This document shows, in pieces, positions 16,626 through 25,474 of a stretch of 40,989 nt of DNA. Within the stretch, counting starts at the first letter, position 1, and each line of letters starts with the position of its first letter. The translations under genes were made by a program, and so were the position numbers. This stretch comes from Methanobacteriota archaeon (GTDB lineage Archaea; Halobacteriota; Methanomicrobia; Methanomicrobiales; Methanospirillaceae). A model generated the notes under the pieces. That model saw nothing but the letters and a program-made list of their open reading frames with translations, was not told the origin of the DNA and did no database searches. The stretch covers positions 1-40,989 of the forward strand of contig JAKPPV010000035.1 in the NCBI GenBank assembly GCA_029547145.1, in the 5' to 3' direction.

Positions 16626-16637
16626 GGATATGTATCC
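16626..16637. promoter_or_regulatory. Palindromic AT-rich element in a divergent promoter region
   Basis: GGATATGTATCC is an inverted repeat (GGATA/TATCC with a 2-nt centre) in the 88-bp gap between the divergent radical SAM and beta-helix genes. It resembles a TATA element readable in both directions, about 37 nt before one start and 52 nt before the other. It could also be an operator. Confidence 0.4.
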
Positions 16638-16682
16638 CGTACCGGCAGCGTCATTACTCCCCGTTCCCAACGTTCATGCTGC

Positions 16683-18539
16683 ATGGCGGGCAGGGAGCAC
16701 GGGCGAAGGCACCGGGTCTCCGTTCTCTCCGGGGACGACGAGCCCCGTCTCTCCCCCACCGCACTCGCCTTCGCAGCGGTCTTCGTCATCGTCATCGTCG
16801 TCGCGATCGGTGCCGGCATCCTCTTCCTCAACCTCCTCTCCGAACAGGGCCCGGACCTGGCGATCGAGGTGGGCTACGACGGTTCCACGCTCCGTGTCCA
16901 TCACGAGGGCGGGATCGAGCTCCCGCCGGGAGACTTCCGCCTCCTGGTGGACGGCCGTGACCGGACCGGGGATGCCCGGTTCGAGGACGCCTCGAAGGGA
17001 AGGAATTTTTCCGTGGGGCGGACCCTGGTCGTTTCGGCCCCCGCCCCCGTCCAGGGCGTGCAGGTCCGGTACGAGGGGGACCAGGGGGCGCACGTCGTGA
17101 TCGCCGAGCGGTACGCGGAGGAGTTCGTTCGAACGGGCCGGGACGACCCGTGGGCGATGGACTTCCCTCCGTCCGCCACCACGACACCGCGGGCGGCGGA
17201 GGTGCCGCCGAGGGAGTACACCTTCCCGCCGGCACCGGCGCCAAAGGGTCTGGCCGAGCCCCCCCGTGCGGGGCATCTCTACGTGGCGGCCGCCGACTCG
17301 TTTCTCCCCTCCTCCGGCGAGGTGATCCGGTGCGACGGGTCCGCCGACGAGGTCGAGATCACCGAGGCGCTCCGCCGTGCGGGCACGGTGGAGCTGCTGG
17401 AGGGGACGTTCCACCTCTCGCGCCGTCTCACGGTCCCCGGCTACACGGTGCTCGCGGGCCAGGGGCGGACCCGGACCGTCCTTTCGGTGGAGAACGCGTC
17501 CGACCCCTATCAGCCGATCGAGATCGCGCAGCCCTACGTGACGGTCCGGGACCTGCGGGTCGAGGGGCAGGGCTTCTTCCGGATCTCGGCGAGCCACGTC
17601 CGGATCCGGGACGTGGTCGCGACCAGCCGGACCCGGGACGGCCGACTCCTCCCCTCCGGGGGCAACGGCATGTTCTTCGTCTGGGCGGACCGTTCGGACG
17701 TCGAGGACGTGGAGTTTTACTCCTGCACCGCCTACGACTGTTCCACCCACGGGTTCAACATGAACCAGGACTTCTCGGACCGTGTCCCGCGGACCACCCG
17801 GGCGATCCGGTTCGTGAACTGCTATGCCGCCCTCTGCGGGTACGGCACGGCGGGTGGTTCGCGTTCGCCCTGGATCACGGGCTTCGACCTCCAGGAGACC
17901 CAGGACCTGGTCGACTGCCAGTTGATCAACTGCATCAGCGAGTCGAACTGGGAGTCGGGCTTCCACGCGGAGCCTGGGGCGCGGCTTGACGGGGAGATGC
18001 GCGAGATCGGGCCCCGGACGCGGTGCGAGGGTCTCGTGCTCACGAACTGCGTCGCAAAGAACAACGGCTGGAGGAACACGGACCCGGGACGGTTCTTTTT
18101 GTCCGGGTTCTACATCCACCGGAACGCGGTGCTCTCGGGCTGCCGTTCGATCCACAACCGGAACGCGGGGTTCTACGTCCAGGGCGGCTCCTCGCTCCTC
18201 TTCGACCGCTGCACGGACTCCGGCTCGACCTACGGGTGGCGGATCATGAAGTCGAGCCAGGAGATCAGGCTCTCCTCCTGCACCTCCAGCGATGCCCGCG
18301 CCTGGGCGATCTGGGCCGCGTACGCGAGCCGGCTCCAGGTGGAGAACTTCACCCAGGTGCGTGCCACGGGGGCACGGGGGGTGCAGTCGATCCTGGGGTG
18401 GTACAAGGACAACGCCCGGTACGGCCGGCCGGTGACGGACTCCACCTTCGAGATCACGGTGATCGGCCCCTCGCCCCTCGCCCCGATCAACCGTGACGGT
18501 TCGGGGAACCGTTTCGAGATCGTGCGCGCCGGCGGGTAA
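16683..18539 (+). CDS. Membrane-anchored right-handed beta-helix surface protein
   Basis: This 618-residue protein is a paralogue of the pilin-type beta-helix protein at 32013-33890. One membrane helix lies at about 27-50. A membrane-proximal module with V-H-H-E-G-G-I-E-L-P-P-G-D-F follows, then a Pro-rich linker and a right-handed parallel beta-helix (about 215-600). Blocks shared with the paralogue include G-N-G-M-F-F-V-W, H-G-F-N-M-N-Q-D, W-I-T-G-F-D, N-W-E-S-G-F-H and I-L-G-W-Y-K-D. Unlike the paralogue it lacks the SEVIG prepilin motif, having L-S-P-T-A-L-A before the helix, so it is probably anchored rather than processed. Such helices often bind or cleave polysaccharides, but no catalytic triad is obvious. 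It sits 32 nt before the first GH57 gene of the glucan operon. Confidence 0.78.
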   Translation: MAGREHGRRHRVSVLSGDDEPRLSPTALAFAAVFVIVIVVAIGAGILFLNLLSEQGPDLAIEVGYDGSTLRVHHEGGIELPPGDFRLLVDGRDRTGDARFEDASKGRNFSVGRTLVVSAPAPVQGVQVRYEGDQGAHVVIAERYAEEFVRTGRDDPWAMDFPPSATTTPRAAEVPPREYTFPPAPAPKGLAEPPRAGHLYVAAADSFLPSSGEVIRCDGSADEVEITEALRRAGTVELLEGTFHLSRRLTVPGYTVLAGQGRTRTVLSVENASDPYQPIEIAQPYVTVRDLRVEGQGFFRISASHVRIRDVVATSRTRDGRLLPSGGNGMFFVWADRSDVEDVEFYSCTAYDCSTHGFNMNQDFSDRVPRTTRAIRFVNCYAALCGYGTAGGSRSPWITGFDLQETQDLVDCQLINCISESNWESGFHAEPGARLDGEMREIGPRTRCEGLVLTNCVAKNNGWRNTDPGRFFLSGFYIHRNAVLSGCRSIHNRNAGFYVQGGSSLLFDRCTDSGSTYGWRIMKSSQEIRLSSCTSSDARAWAIWAAYASRLQVENFTQVRATGARGVQSILGWYKDNARYGRPVTDSTFEITVIGPSPLAPINRDGSGNRFEIVRAGG

Positions 18540-18571
18540 CTTCAAGTGGCCCAAAGCTCCACCCTCTGGTG

Positions 18572-20056
18572 ATGAGGACCGTCGGCGTGCAGAAGACGCA
18601 GGCCTGTTTCGTCTTCGACCTCCATCGCGGGCTCCCCCTGAGGCCCGCCCCGCTCAGGGTCCGTTCGCGCCGGGATCCGCTCGACCTCTACTTCGAGACC
18701 GAGATCGGCGGAGAGGTACGGGACCTGGCGGACCGGGCGCTCCTGCCGGCGGTGGAGACGCTGGCGAACGGTCTCGACCAGGGTTTTGCCTGTGCCCTCG
18801 CCGTCTCGGGGACGCTCGTGGACCTGCTCGACCGACACGCGCCCGACGCCCTCGCCGCCCTGGCCCGGCTCGCCCGCCACCCCCGGGTCGAGGTGCTCGC
18901 CACGCCATACCACCACGGTCTTTCCGCCCTCCTCCCGGACACGGAGGAGTTCCTCCTTGACATGGAACGCCACCGGGCGCGGATGGAGGCGGTCTTCGGG
19001 GTCGTCCCTGCGGTCTTCGCCCCCCCCGAGCTCTGCGTGACCCGGGCGATCGCGGAGGCGCTCCCCCGGACGGGGTGCACGGCCCTGCTGACCGAGCCGC
19101 GCTGGTGCCTCCCGCGGGACCTGGACCCGACGCTCGTCTACCGGTTCGGGCCGTCAAGGGTGCTCCTGCGCCACTGCCGCCTCTCGGACGACCTTGCCCA
19201 GCGGTTCTTCTCGCCCGAGTGGGACCGGTACCCTCTCTCCGCCGGGACCTACGCCGACTGGCTCGCCCGGACCCCGGGGGAGTGCGTGCTGATCGGGCTC
19301 GACCTCGACCTCTTCGGGGACGGTGGCGCACTCCTCGCGTTCTTCGATGCCCTGCCCGGCGCGCTCGACGACGCGGGTGTCGTGGCGACGACCCCCTCCG
19401 GGGTCCTCGCCGCGCACCCGGCGGAGTGGCCCGGACCGGACCGGGAGGTGGGGTGGACCGTCCCCGATGAGGGTGAGTCCTGGTTCGAGACGATCCTCCA
19501 GCACTCGGCAGCGAGTGCGCTCCAGCGGGCGGGCGCCTGGCTCCCCGACCGCGAGGTCTGGCGCCACCTCTCCTCCACCGACCACTTCCGCGCCATGGCG
19601 ATGCGGACGGGGGGTTGCGGGCAGAGGCAGAGCATGGTCGGCCACCAGGCGACGGTCGAGGCCTTCGGCCGGTTCATGCGGGCCCTCTCCGCCCTCGAGG
19701 AGCGGATGGCGTCCCGCGTCCGCTCCCGCAAGGCGGCGGTGACGCTCCGGACGCTCCCGCCGGAGCTCGCCTTCGTCTTCTCGCGCGACGGTCACCCGGC
19801 CGGGTACGCGGCCCACAGCCTGGCCGAGTGCATCGAACAGCTCACGTTTGCCGCCGACGATGTCGTCGCCGGTCATATCGACCGCCAGGACTTCTCCCGC
19901 TGGTGCCGGGACGTGCTGATGGACGGGGTGCTTGCCGAGAGGGTGATACAGTGCCGGAACCGGAACGAGTTACAGGAGACGATGCAGGAACGGATCGAGG
20001 AACTGGAACGCCGCAGAAGATCGCCTTCTTCTGCTGGGAGTCCCTCCACGCCGTGA
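18572..20056 (+). CDS. Glycoside hydrolase family 57 protein (alpha-amylase-like)
   Basis: The 494-residue cytoplasmic protein belongs to GH57, the alpha-glucan-acting family common in archaea. Conserved region 1 is F-V-F-D-L-H-R-G-L-P. A-T-P-Y-H-H-G-L-S follows, and V-F-A-P-P-E-L-C near residue 150 carries the predicted nucleophile Glu. L-I-G-L-D-L-D-L-F-G-D-G near 245 corresponds to the region with the acid/base Asp, though the usual D-x-E-x-F-G-x-H is altered to D-x-D-x-F-G. A helical domain with Y-A-A-H-S-L-A-E fills the C-terminus. It probably hydrolyses or transfers within stored alpha-glucan. ATG 18572 is preferred over the adjacent GTG 18569. Its 3' end overlaps the next gene by 106 bases, and the last 12 or so residues look unlike normal protein sequence. 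Confidence 0.85.
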   Translation: MRTVGVQKTQACFVFDLHRGLPLRPAPLRVRSRRDPLDLYFETEIGGEVRDLADRALLPAVETLANGLDQGFACALAVSGTLVDLLDRHAPDALAALARLARHPRVEVLATPYHHGLSALLPDTEEFLLDMERHRARMEAVFGVVPAVFAPPELCVTRAIAEALPRTGCTALLTEPRWCLPRDLDPTLVYRFGPSRVLLRHCRLSDDLAQRFFSPEWDRYPLSAGTYADWLARTPGECVLIGLDLDLFGDGGALLAFFDALPGALDDAGVVATTPSGVLAAHPAEWPGPDREVGWTVPDEGESWFETILQHSAASALQRAGAWLPDREVWRHLSSTDHFRAMAMRTGGCGQRQSMVGHQATVEAFGRFMRALSALEERMASRVRSRKAAVTLRTLPPELAFVFSRDGHPAGYAAHSLAECIEQLTFAADDVVAGHIDRQDFSRWCRDVLMDGVLAERVIQCRNRNELQETMQERIEELERRRRSPSSAGSPSTP

Positions 20057-21177
20057 GGGTCGGGGGTCTCGCCCCGGCAGCGACAGAACTGGCCGAATGC
20101 CTGGCGCAGCGCGGGCACGAGGTGCACTACTTCACCCGCGCCGCCCCCGGGACGGAGGGCGACACGGCCCTGATCGAGGGGGTCCGGTACCACTTCTGCC
20201 GCCCCGAGGGGACCAACATCGTCGACTTCTGCCGGTCGATGTCGGAGCAGATGGTCGGGGCCTTCCGCGCGGCGGACGACCCCCCCTTCGACGTCCTCCA
20301 CTTCCACGACTGGCACGCGGTCGAGGCGCTCCACCAGCTCCAGGACCGGGTGACGGTCTTCTCGTACCACTCCACTGAGTACGGCCGGAACGGGGGGAAC
20401 TTCGGCGACTGGTGGGAGTTCCGGGAGATCTCGGGGAAGGAGTGGTACGGGGGGTACATCTCGACCCTGGTGATGACCGTCTCGCACCACACCCGGACCG
20501 AGGTGATGTGGCTCTACAACGTCCCCGAGTGGAAGGTCACGGTCGTCCCGAACGGGGTGCGGCCCGAGCGGTTCCGGAAGGTGGTCGACCCCGGCGCGGT
20601 GAAAAGGCGCTACGGGATCCATCCGCTCGCCCCCCTCGTCCTCTTCGTCGGCCGGCTCACCTACCAGAAGGGGCCGGACCTCCTGATCGAGGCGATCCCC
20701 CTGGTCCTCAAGAAGCGCTGGGACGTCCAGTTCATCATGGCCGGGACCGGACAGATGGAGGCCGAGCTGAGGGAGAAGGCCCGGGGGCTCCCGGTCCAGT
20801 TCCCGGGGTACATCTCGAACGATGCACACCTCGATCTGCTGAACGCAGCCGACATCGTCGTCATCCCGAGCAGGAACGAGCCGTTCGGCCTCGTCCTGAC
20901 GGAGGCCTGGTCGGCGGGACGGTGCGTGGTGGCGACCGACGTGGGTGGCCTCTCCGAGAACATCGATCCATTCGTGGACGGGATCCGCGTGCCGGTCCAG
21001 CCGGAGTCGATCGCCTGGGGGATCAACTACGTGATCGACGACCCGAAGACGATCCGTGAGCTGGGACGGGCCGGCCAGCGGAAGGTCTACGCCCGTTTCG
21101 ACTGGGACCTGGTCACGGACGCAGCGCTCGACGTCTACCGGCGTGCCCGGGCCCTGAAGGCCCGGCAGGGGACCTGA
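19951..21177 (+). CDS. Glycogen-synthase-like glycosyltransferase (GT4/GT5 type)
   Basis: The 408-residue enzyme is a GT-B fold transferase probably making the alpha-1,4-glucan chain from a nucleotide sugar. The N-terminal domain has V-R-V-G-G-L-A-P-A-A-T-E-L-A, the usual donor-binding glycine loop, and F-H-D-W-H near 115. The C-terminal domain has F-V-G-R-L-T-Y-Q-K-G-P-D-L-L and the E-x7-E motif within S-R-N-E-P-F-G-L-V-L-T-E-A. The start is taken as GTG 19951 because GAGGGTGAT lies just upstream; no ATG exists in frame before the conserved region. This leaves a 20-residue unstructured N-terminus and a 106-base overlap with the GH57 gene. Its TGA overlaps the branching-enzyme ATG (TGATG). 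The nucleotide sugar (ADP- or UDP-glucose) is not decided by sequence. Confidence 0.88.
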   Translation: MPEPERVTGDDAGTDRGTGTPQKIAFFCWESLHAVRVGGLAPAATELAECLAQRGHEVHYFTRAAPGTEGDTALIEGVRYHFCRPEGTNIVDFCRSMSEQMVGAFRAADDPPFDVLHFHDWHAVEALHQLQDRVTVFSYHSTEYGRNGGNFGDWWEFREISGKEWYGGYISTLVMTVSHHTRTEVMWLYNVPEWKVTVVPNGVRPERFRKVVDPGAVKRRYGIHPLAPLVLFVGRLTYQKGPDLLIEAIPLVLKKRWDVQFIMAGTGQMEAELREKARGLPVQFPGYISNDAHLDLLNAADIVVIPSRNEPFGLVLTEAWSAGRCVVATDVGGLSENIDPFVDGIRVPVQPESIAWGINYVIDDPKTIRELGRAGQRKVYARFDWDLVTDAALDVYRRARALKARQGT

Positions 21178-23099
21178 TGGTCGCGGAGACGGTGCTCCCG
21201 CTCCCGCCTCTCACGGAGTACGACCGCCACCTCTTCCGCGAGGGGACCCACGGCACGCTCGCGGACGTGCTCGGGGCCCACCCGTGCCGCCACGAGGGGG
21301 AGGACGGGACCGCGTTCCGGGTCTGGGCCCCGAACGCGTCCCGGGTCTCGGTGATCGGCGACTTCAACGGCTGGGACGGAACGGCCCACCCGCTCTATCC
21401 GGCCGACGACGGGACCGGGGTGCACGCGGGGTTCATCCCTGGCATCGGGACGGGGGAACGGTACAAGTACCGGGTCGTCTCCTGGTTCGGGGGGTACGTC
21501 TCGGACCGGGCGGACCCGTTCGCGTTCGCCACCGAGCTCCCGCCGGGCACCGCATCGCGGGTGGCCGACCCGGTCCATCTGTGGCAGGACGGCGAATGGC
21601 TCGCCGAACGGGCAAAGCGGCAGCGGCGCGACGCCCCTATCTCGATCTACGAGGTCCACGCGGGCTCCTGGCGACGGGACCCTGCCGACCCGTGCCGGCT
21701 CCTCTCATGGCCCGAGCTTGCCGGACCCCTGGTCGACCACGTGACGGACCTGGACTTCACCCATGTCGAGCTCCTGCCCGTGATGGAGCACCCGTTCTAC
21801 GCCTCCTGGGGCTACCAGGGGCTCGGGTACTTCGCCCCCTCGGCCCGGTACGGCACGCCCGAGGAGTTGATGGGGTTCATCGACACCCTCCACCGTGCCG
21901 GGATCGGGGTGATCCTGGACTGGGTGCCGTCCCACTTCCCCGTGGACGGGCACGGGCTTGCCTTCTTCGACGGGACGCATCTCTTCGAGCACGCCCATCC
22001 GCTCCAGCGTCTCCACCCCGAGTGGGGCTCGGCGGTCTTCAACCTGGGCCGGAACGAGGTCCGTTCGTTTCTCGCCTCCTCGGGCCTCTTCTGGCTCGAC
22101 CGGTACCACGCGGACGGCCTCCGGGTGGACGCGGTCGCCTCGATGCTCTACCTGGACTACGGGCGGCGTCCCGGGGAATGGATCCCGAACGTCCATGGCG
22201 GGCGGGAGAACCTGGACGCGGTCTCCTTCCTGCGCTTCTTCAACGAGTCCGCCCACGCGCGCCACCCGGGCGTGCTGATCTGCGCCGAGGAGTCGACCGC
22301 CTGGCCCCTGGTCACCCGTCCCCCGTCCGTCGGCGGGCTCGGTTTCTCCCTGAAGTGGAACATGGGCTGGATGCACGACACCCTCCGCTACCTCTCGCGG
22401 GACCCGGTCCACCGGAAGTACCACCACGACGAGTTCACCTTCGCGATCCTGTATGCGTGGAGCGAGGACTACATCCTCCCGCTCTCGCACGACGAGGTGG
22501 TGCATATGAAGGGCTCGCTCCTGGGGCGTATGCCGGGTGACGACTGGCAGCGGCGGGCGAACCTGCGGCTCCTTCTCGGTCACCAGTTCACCCACCCGGG
22601 CAAGAAGCTCCTCTTCATGGGCGGCGAGTTCGGCCAGGAGGCCGAATGGTCCCACGACCGCTCCCTGGACTGGCACCTGATCGGGGACGAGCGGCACCGG
22701 GGCCTTATGCGGTTCACCCGGGACGCCGCCCGGCTCTACCGGGGGCTCCCGGCGCTCCACGGACGGGACCACGACCCGGCGGGGTTCCGGTGGGTCGTCG
22801 TCGGGGACCGTGAACAGTCGGTCTTCGCCTACCTCCGGTTCGGCCTCCGCCCGGACGAGCCGGCCCTCGTCGTGCTGAACGCGACCCCGGTGGTCCGGAC
22901 GGACTACCGGGTCGGCGTCCCCCGGGGTGGACGGTGGGTGGAGCGGCTGAACAGCGACGCGGTGGAATACGGCGGGTCGGGGCTCGGGAACCTCGGGGGG
23001 TGCGACGCGGAGCCGGTGCCGGCGCACGGCCTCGAGGCGTCGCTCCGCCTCACCCTGCCCCCCCTCGCCTGCCTGGTCCTGACGCCGGAGGAAGCGTGA
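21177..23099 (+). CDS. glgB: 1,4-alpha-glucan branching enzyme (GH13)
   Basis: The 640-residue enzyme introduces alpha-1,6 branches into glycogen. An N-terminal CBM48-like domain (about 40-130) contains F-R-V-W-A-P-N-A and V-I-G-D-F-N-G-W. The GH13 barrel has the catalytic nucleophile Asp318 in G-L-R-V-D-A-V-A, acid/base Glu371 in L-I-C-A-E-E-S, and the stabilising Asp439 in L-S-H-D-E-V-V-H. G-G-E-F-G-Q-E-A-E-W and a C-terminal beta domain complete the family pattern. It is a typical branching enzyme length without the extra N-terminal module of some bacterial forms. It is in the middle of the glucan operon, with overlaps of 1 base to the synthase and 4 bases to the second GH57. Confidence 0.96.
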   Translation: MVAETVLPLPPLTEYDRHLFREGTHGTLADVLGAHPCRHEGEDGTAFRVWAPNASRVSVIGDFNGWDGTAHPLYPADDGTGVHAGFIPGIGTGERYKYRVVSWFGGYVSDRADPFAFATELPPGTASRVADPVHLWQDGEWLAERAKRQRRDAPISIYEVHAGSWRRDPADPCRLLSWPELAGPLVDHVTDLDFTHVELLPVMEHPFYASWGYQGLGYFAPSARYGTPEELMGFIDTLHRAGIGVILDWVPSHFPVDGHGLAFFDGTHLFEHAHPLQRLHPEWGSAVFNLGRNEVRSFLASSGLFWLDRYHADGLRVDAVASMLYLDYGRRPGEWIPNVHGGRENLDAVSFLRFFNESAHARHPGVLICAEESTAWPLVTRPPSVGGLGFSLKWNMGWMHDTLRYLSRDPVHRKYHHDEFTFAILYAWSEDYILPLSHDEVVHMKGSLLGRMPGDDWQRRANLRLLLGHQFTHPGKKLLFMGGEFGQEAEWSHDRSLDWHLIGDERHRGLMRFTRDAARLYRGLPALHGRDHDPAGFRWVVVGDREQSVFAYLRFGLRPDEPALVVLNATPVVRTDYRVGVPRGGRWVERLNSDAVEYGGSGLGNLGGCDAEPVPAHGLEASLRLTLPPLACLVLTPEEA

Positions 23100-25474
23100 C
23101 GGACCGGGCGGTCTGCATCCACGGTCATTTCTACCAGCCCCCGAGGGAGGACCCCTGGCTCGAGCAGGTGGCGCTCCAGCCCACCGCCGCCCCGTTCCTG
23201 GACTGGAACGAGCGGGTGACGGCCGAATGCTACCGCCCCTTTTCGGCCGCCCGCCTCCTTGCGCCCGACGGACGGGTCGAGTCGATCGTCAACCTCTACG
23301 CCCGGATCTCGTTCAACATCGGCCCGACCCTCTTTCTCTGGCTCGAACGGCACGCCCCCGATGTCTGCGCCGCCGTCCTGGAGGCGGACGCCGCCTCGCT
23401 CGACCGGTGCGGGCACGGCGCCGCGCTCGCGCAGGGGTACCACCACGCGATCCTCCCGCTCGCCGACCCGCGGGACCGCGCGACCGAGGTCGCGTGGGGC
23501 GTCCGCGACTTCGAGGCCCGGTTCGGGCGTCCCCCCGAGGGGTTCTGGCTCCCCGAGATGGCGGTCGACGTCCCGACCCTCGAGGCCCTGGCCGCCCATG
23601 GGATCCGGTTCACGCTCCTCGCCCCGCACCAGGCGGCACGGGTGCGGGAGCCCGGGGGGACCTGGTACGAGGTCGACCCCCTCTCCCTCGACCTGAACCG
23701 GCCCTACCTCTGCCCGCTCCCCTCCGGCCGGTCGATCGCGGTCTTCTTCTCCAACAGCGGCATCGCCCACGACCTCGCGTTCGGCTCCCTCCTCGCCAAC
23801 GGGGACCGGTTCGCCGACCGGCTCCTCGCCTGCCTCGCACCGGAAGGCCGGGACCAGCTCGTCTCGGTCGCGCTCGACGGGGAGACCTTCGGTCACCACC
23901 AGACCTTCGGCGAGATGGGGCTCGCGCGGGCCATCCGGGACCTGGACGGCCGTTCCGACCTCCGGGTGACCGTCTTCGGCGAGTTCCTCGAGCGGCACCC
24001 CCCGGGCCTGGAGGTGGAGGTCCGGGAGCGGACCTCCTGGTCCTGCGCCCACGGGGTCGAGCGGTGGCGGGCGGACTGCGGGTGCGCGTCGGGCCTCCAC
24101 CCGGGCTGGTCCCAGGGGTGGCGCGCACCGCTCCGGCGGGGACTGGAGGCGCTCCGGGAGACGCTCCGCCACGCCTTCGAGGCGGAGGGGAACCGTCTCT
24201 TCCGGGACCCCTGGGCGGCCCGGTCGGCCTATGTCGACCTGGTCCGGGACCCCTCTGCGGCGGTGCGGGAGGCGTTCCTCGCCCGGCACGCCGCCCGCCC
24301 CCTCCCCCCGGAGGGGGAGCGGCGGGGACTCCTCCACCTGGAGCTCCAGCGGCACCTCCTGATGTCCTTCACCTCGTGCGGCTGGTTCTTCGACGACATC
24401 GCCGGGATCGAGCCGGTCCAGGTGCTCCGGTACGCGGCCCGTGCCTGCCAGCTCGCCCGCCAGCTCGGGCTGCCCGACCCCGAACCGGCCCTCGTCGAGA
24501 CCCTCGGGGAGGCGCGTGGCAACACACCGGGGGCCCCGGACGCCGCCGCCGTCTGGCGCGACCAGGTCGCACCGTTCGTCCTCGACTGGCCGCGTCTTGC
24601 CGCCCACTTCGCGGTCGGGACCCTCTGGGCTGATGGGCCGTGTACGTACCGGGAGGGGCAGTACACGGTCGTCTGCGAGAGGTGTCACCGGATGACCGGG
24701 GGGCGGTTCCGGTTCGCAACGGGCACGGTCTGCATCACGGCGGACCGGACCCGGGAGTCCCGGTCGTTCTCGTTCGGCGTTCTGATCGGGCGGGACGGGT
24801 CGATCCGCGTCGGGATCGGGGAGGACCCCGGCAGGGACTGTCCGTCGCCTGACGACCTGGAACGGGTGTTCTCCGACCACCTCTACCCCGCCGGTGCGCT
24901 CTCTGCCCGCGAACGGCGGGCCGTGTACGAACGGCTGATGCGGATCTCCGTCGCGGAGGCGGTGACCGCCGCGAGCGGGTGCGTGGAGGACCGACGCCCC
25001 CTGCTCTCCGCGCTCGGCCCGCTCGGACTCGCCCCCCCGCCGGGGTTCGCCGCCCCCGTCGCCCTCGTCCTCGAGGCCGAGCTCGCCTCGCTCCTGGACG
25101 AGGAACGGCCGGACGCGTCCCGGATCGCCGCGACCGCGGCAGACCTTGCCCGCCTCTCTCCGGGGCTCTACGACGGACCCCGCCTCGCCCGGCACCTCGG
25201 GTCCGCCCTCCTCCGGCTGCTCGGACGGACGGTGGGGGAGTACCCGGCGACCAGTTCCCTGGAGGGTTTCGCTGCGCTCGTCGATGCCGTCCGGCCGCTC
25301 GGCCTGGAGCCCGACCGGTGGCGGCTCCAGAATCTTTACATCGACATCTCACAGCAGTACTGGAGACAGATGGAGGCACAGGACCGGATCGACCGACCGG
25401 CGGGGCGGCTCCACGCCGCGTGGGCCGCCCGCTTCTCCGCCCTCGCCGGGTACCTCGGGGTGCACCTGCCGTGA
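23096..25474 (+). CDS. GH57 protein with DUF3536-like C-terminal domain
   Basis: The 792-residue protein is a second GH57 enzyme. Region 1 reads C-I-H-G-H-F-Y-Q-P-P (residues 7-16), the nucleophile region is G-F-W-L-P-E-M-A near 150, and S-V-A-L-D-G-E-T-F-G-H-H near 265 gives the catalytic Asp in a classical D-x-E-x-F-G-x-H context. The long C-terminal part (about 310-792) matches the DUF3536 extension found in many such proteins and contains L-M-S-F-T-S-C-G-W-F-F-D-D-I-A and C-E-R-C-H near 525. It is cytoplasmic, with unknown exact specificity, probably cutting or transferring alpha-glucans. The GTG start at 23096 overlaps glgB by four bases (GTGA). Unlike the first GH57 gene its catalytic blocks are intact. 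Confidence 0.9.
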   Translation: MTDRAVCIHGHFYQPPREDPWLEQVALQPTAAPFLDWNERVTAECYRPFSAARLLAPDGRVESIVNLYARISFNIGPTLFLWLERHAPDVCAAVLEADAASLDRCGHGAALAQGYHHAILPLADPRDRATEVAWGVRDFEARFGRPPEGFWLPEMAVDVPTLEALAAHGIRFTLLAPHQAARVREPGGTWYEVDPLSLDLNRPYLCPLPSGRSIAVFFSNSGIAHDLAFGSLLANGDRFADRLLACLAPEGRDQLVSVALDGETFGHHQTFGEMGLARAIRDLDGRSDLRVTVFGEFLERHPPGLEVEVRERTSWSCAHGVERWRADCGCASGLHPGWSQGWRAPLRRGLEALRETLRHAFEAEGNRLFRDPWAARSAYVDLVRDPSAAVREAFLARHAARPLPPEGERRGLLHLELQRHLLMSFTSCGWFFDDIAGIEPVQVLRYAARACQLARQLGLPDPEPALVETLGEARGNTPGAPDAAAVWRDQVAPFVLDWPRLAAHFAVGTLWADGPCTYREGQYTVVCERCHRMTGGRFRFATGTVCITADRTRESRSFSFGVLIGRDGSIRVGIGEDPGRDCPSPDDLERVFSDHLYPAGALSARERRAVYERLMRISVAEAVTAASGCVEDRRPLLSALGPLGLAPPPGFAAPVALVLEAELASLLDEERPDASRIAATAADLARLSPGLYDGPRLARHLGSALLRLLGRTVGEYPATSSLEGFAALVDAVRPLGLEPDRWRLQNLYIDISQQYWRQMEAQDRIDRPAGRLHAAWAARFSALAGYLGVHLP

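Noticed and set aside
22904-25195. A 763-codon minus-strand frame opposite glgB and the second GH57
   Set aside because: No domain or hydrophobic pattern; shadow of intact enzyme genes.
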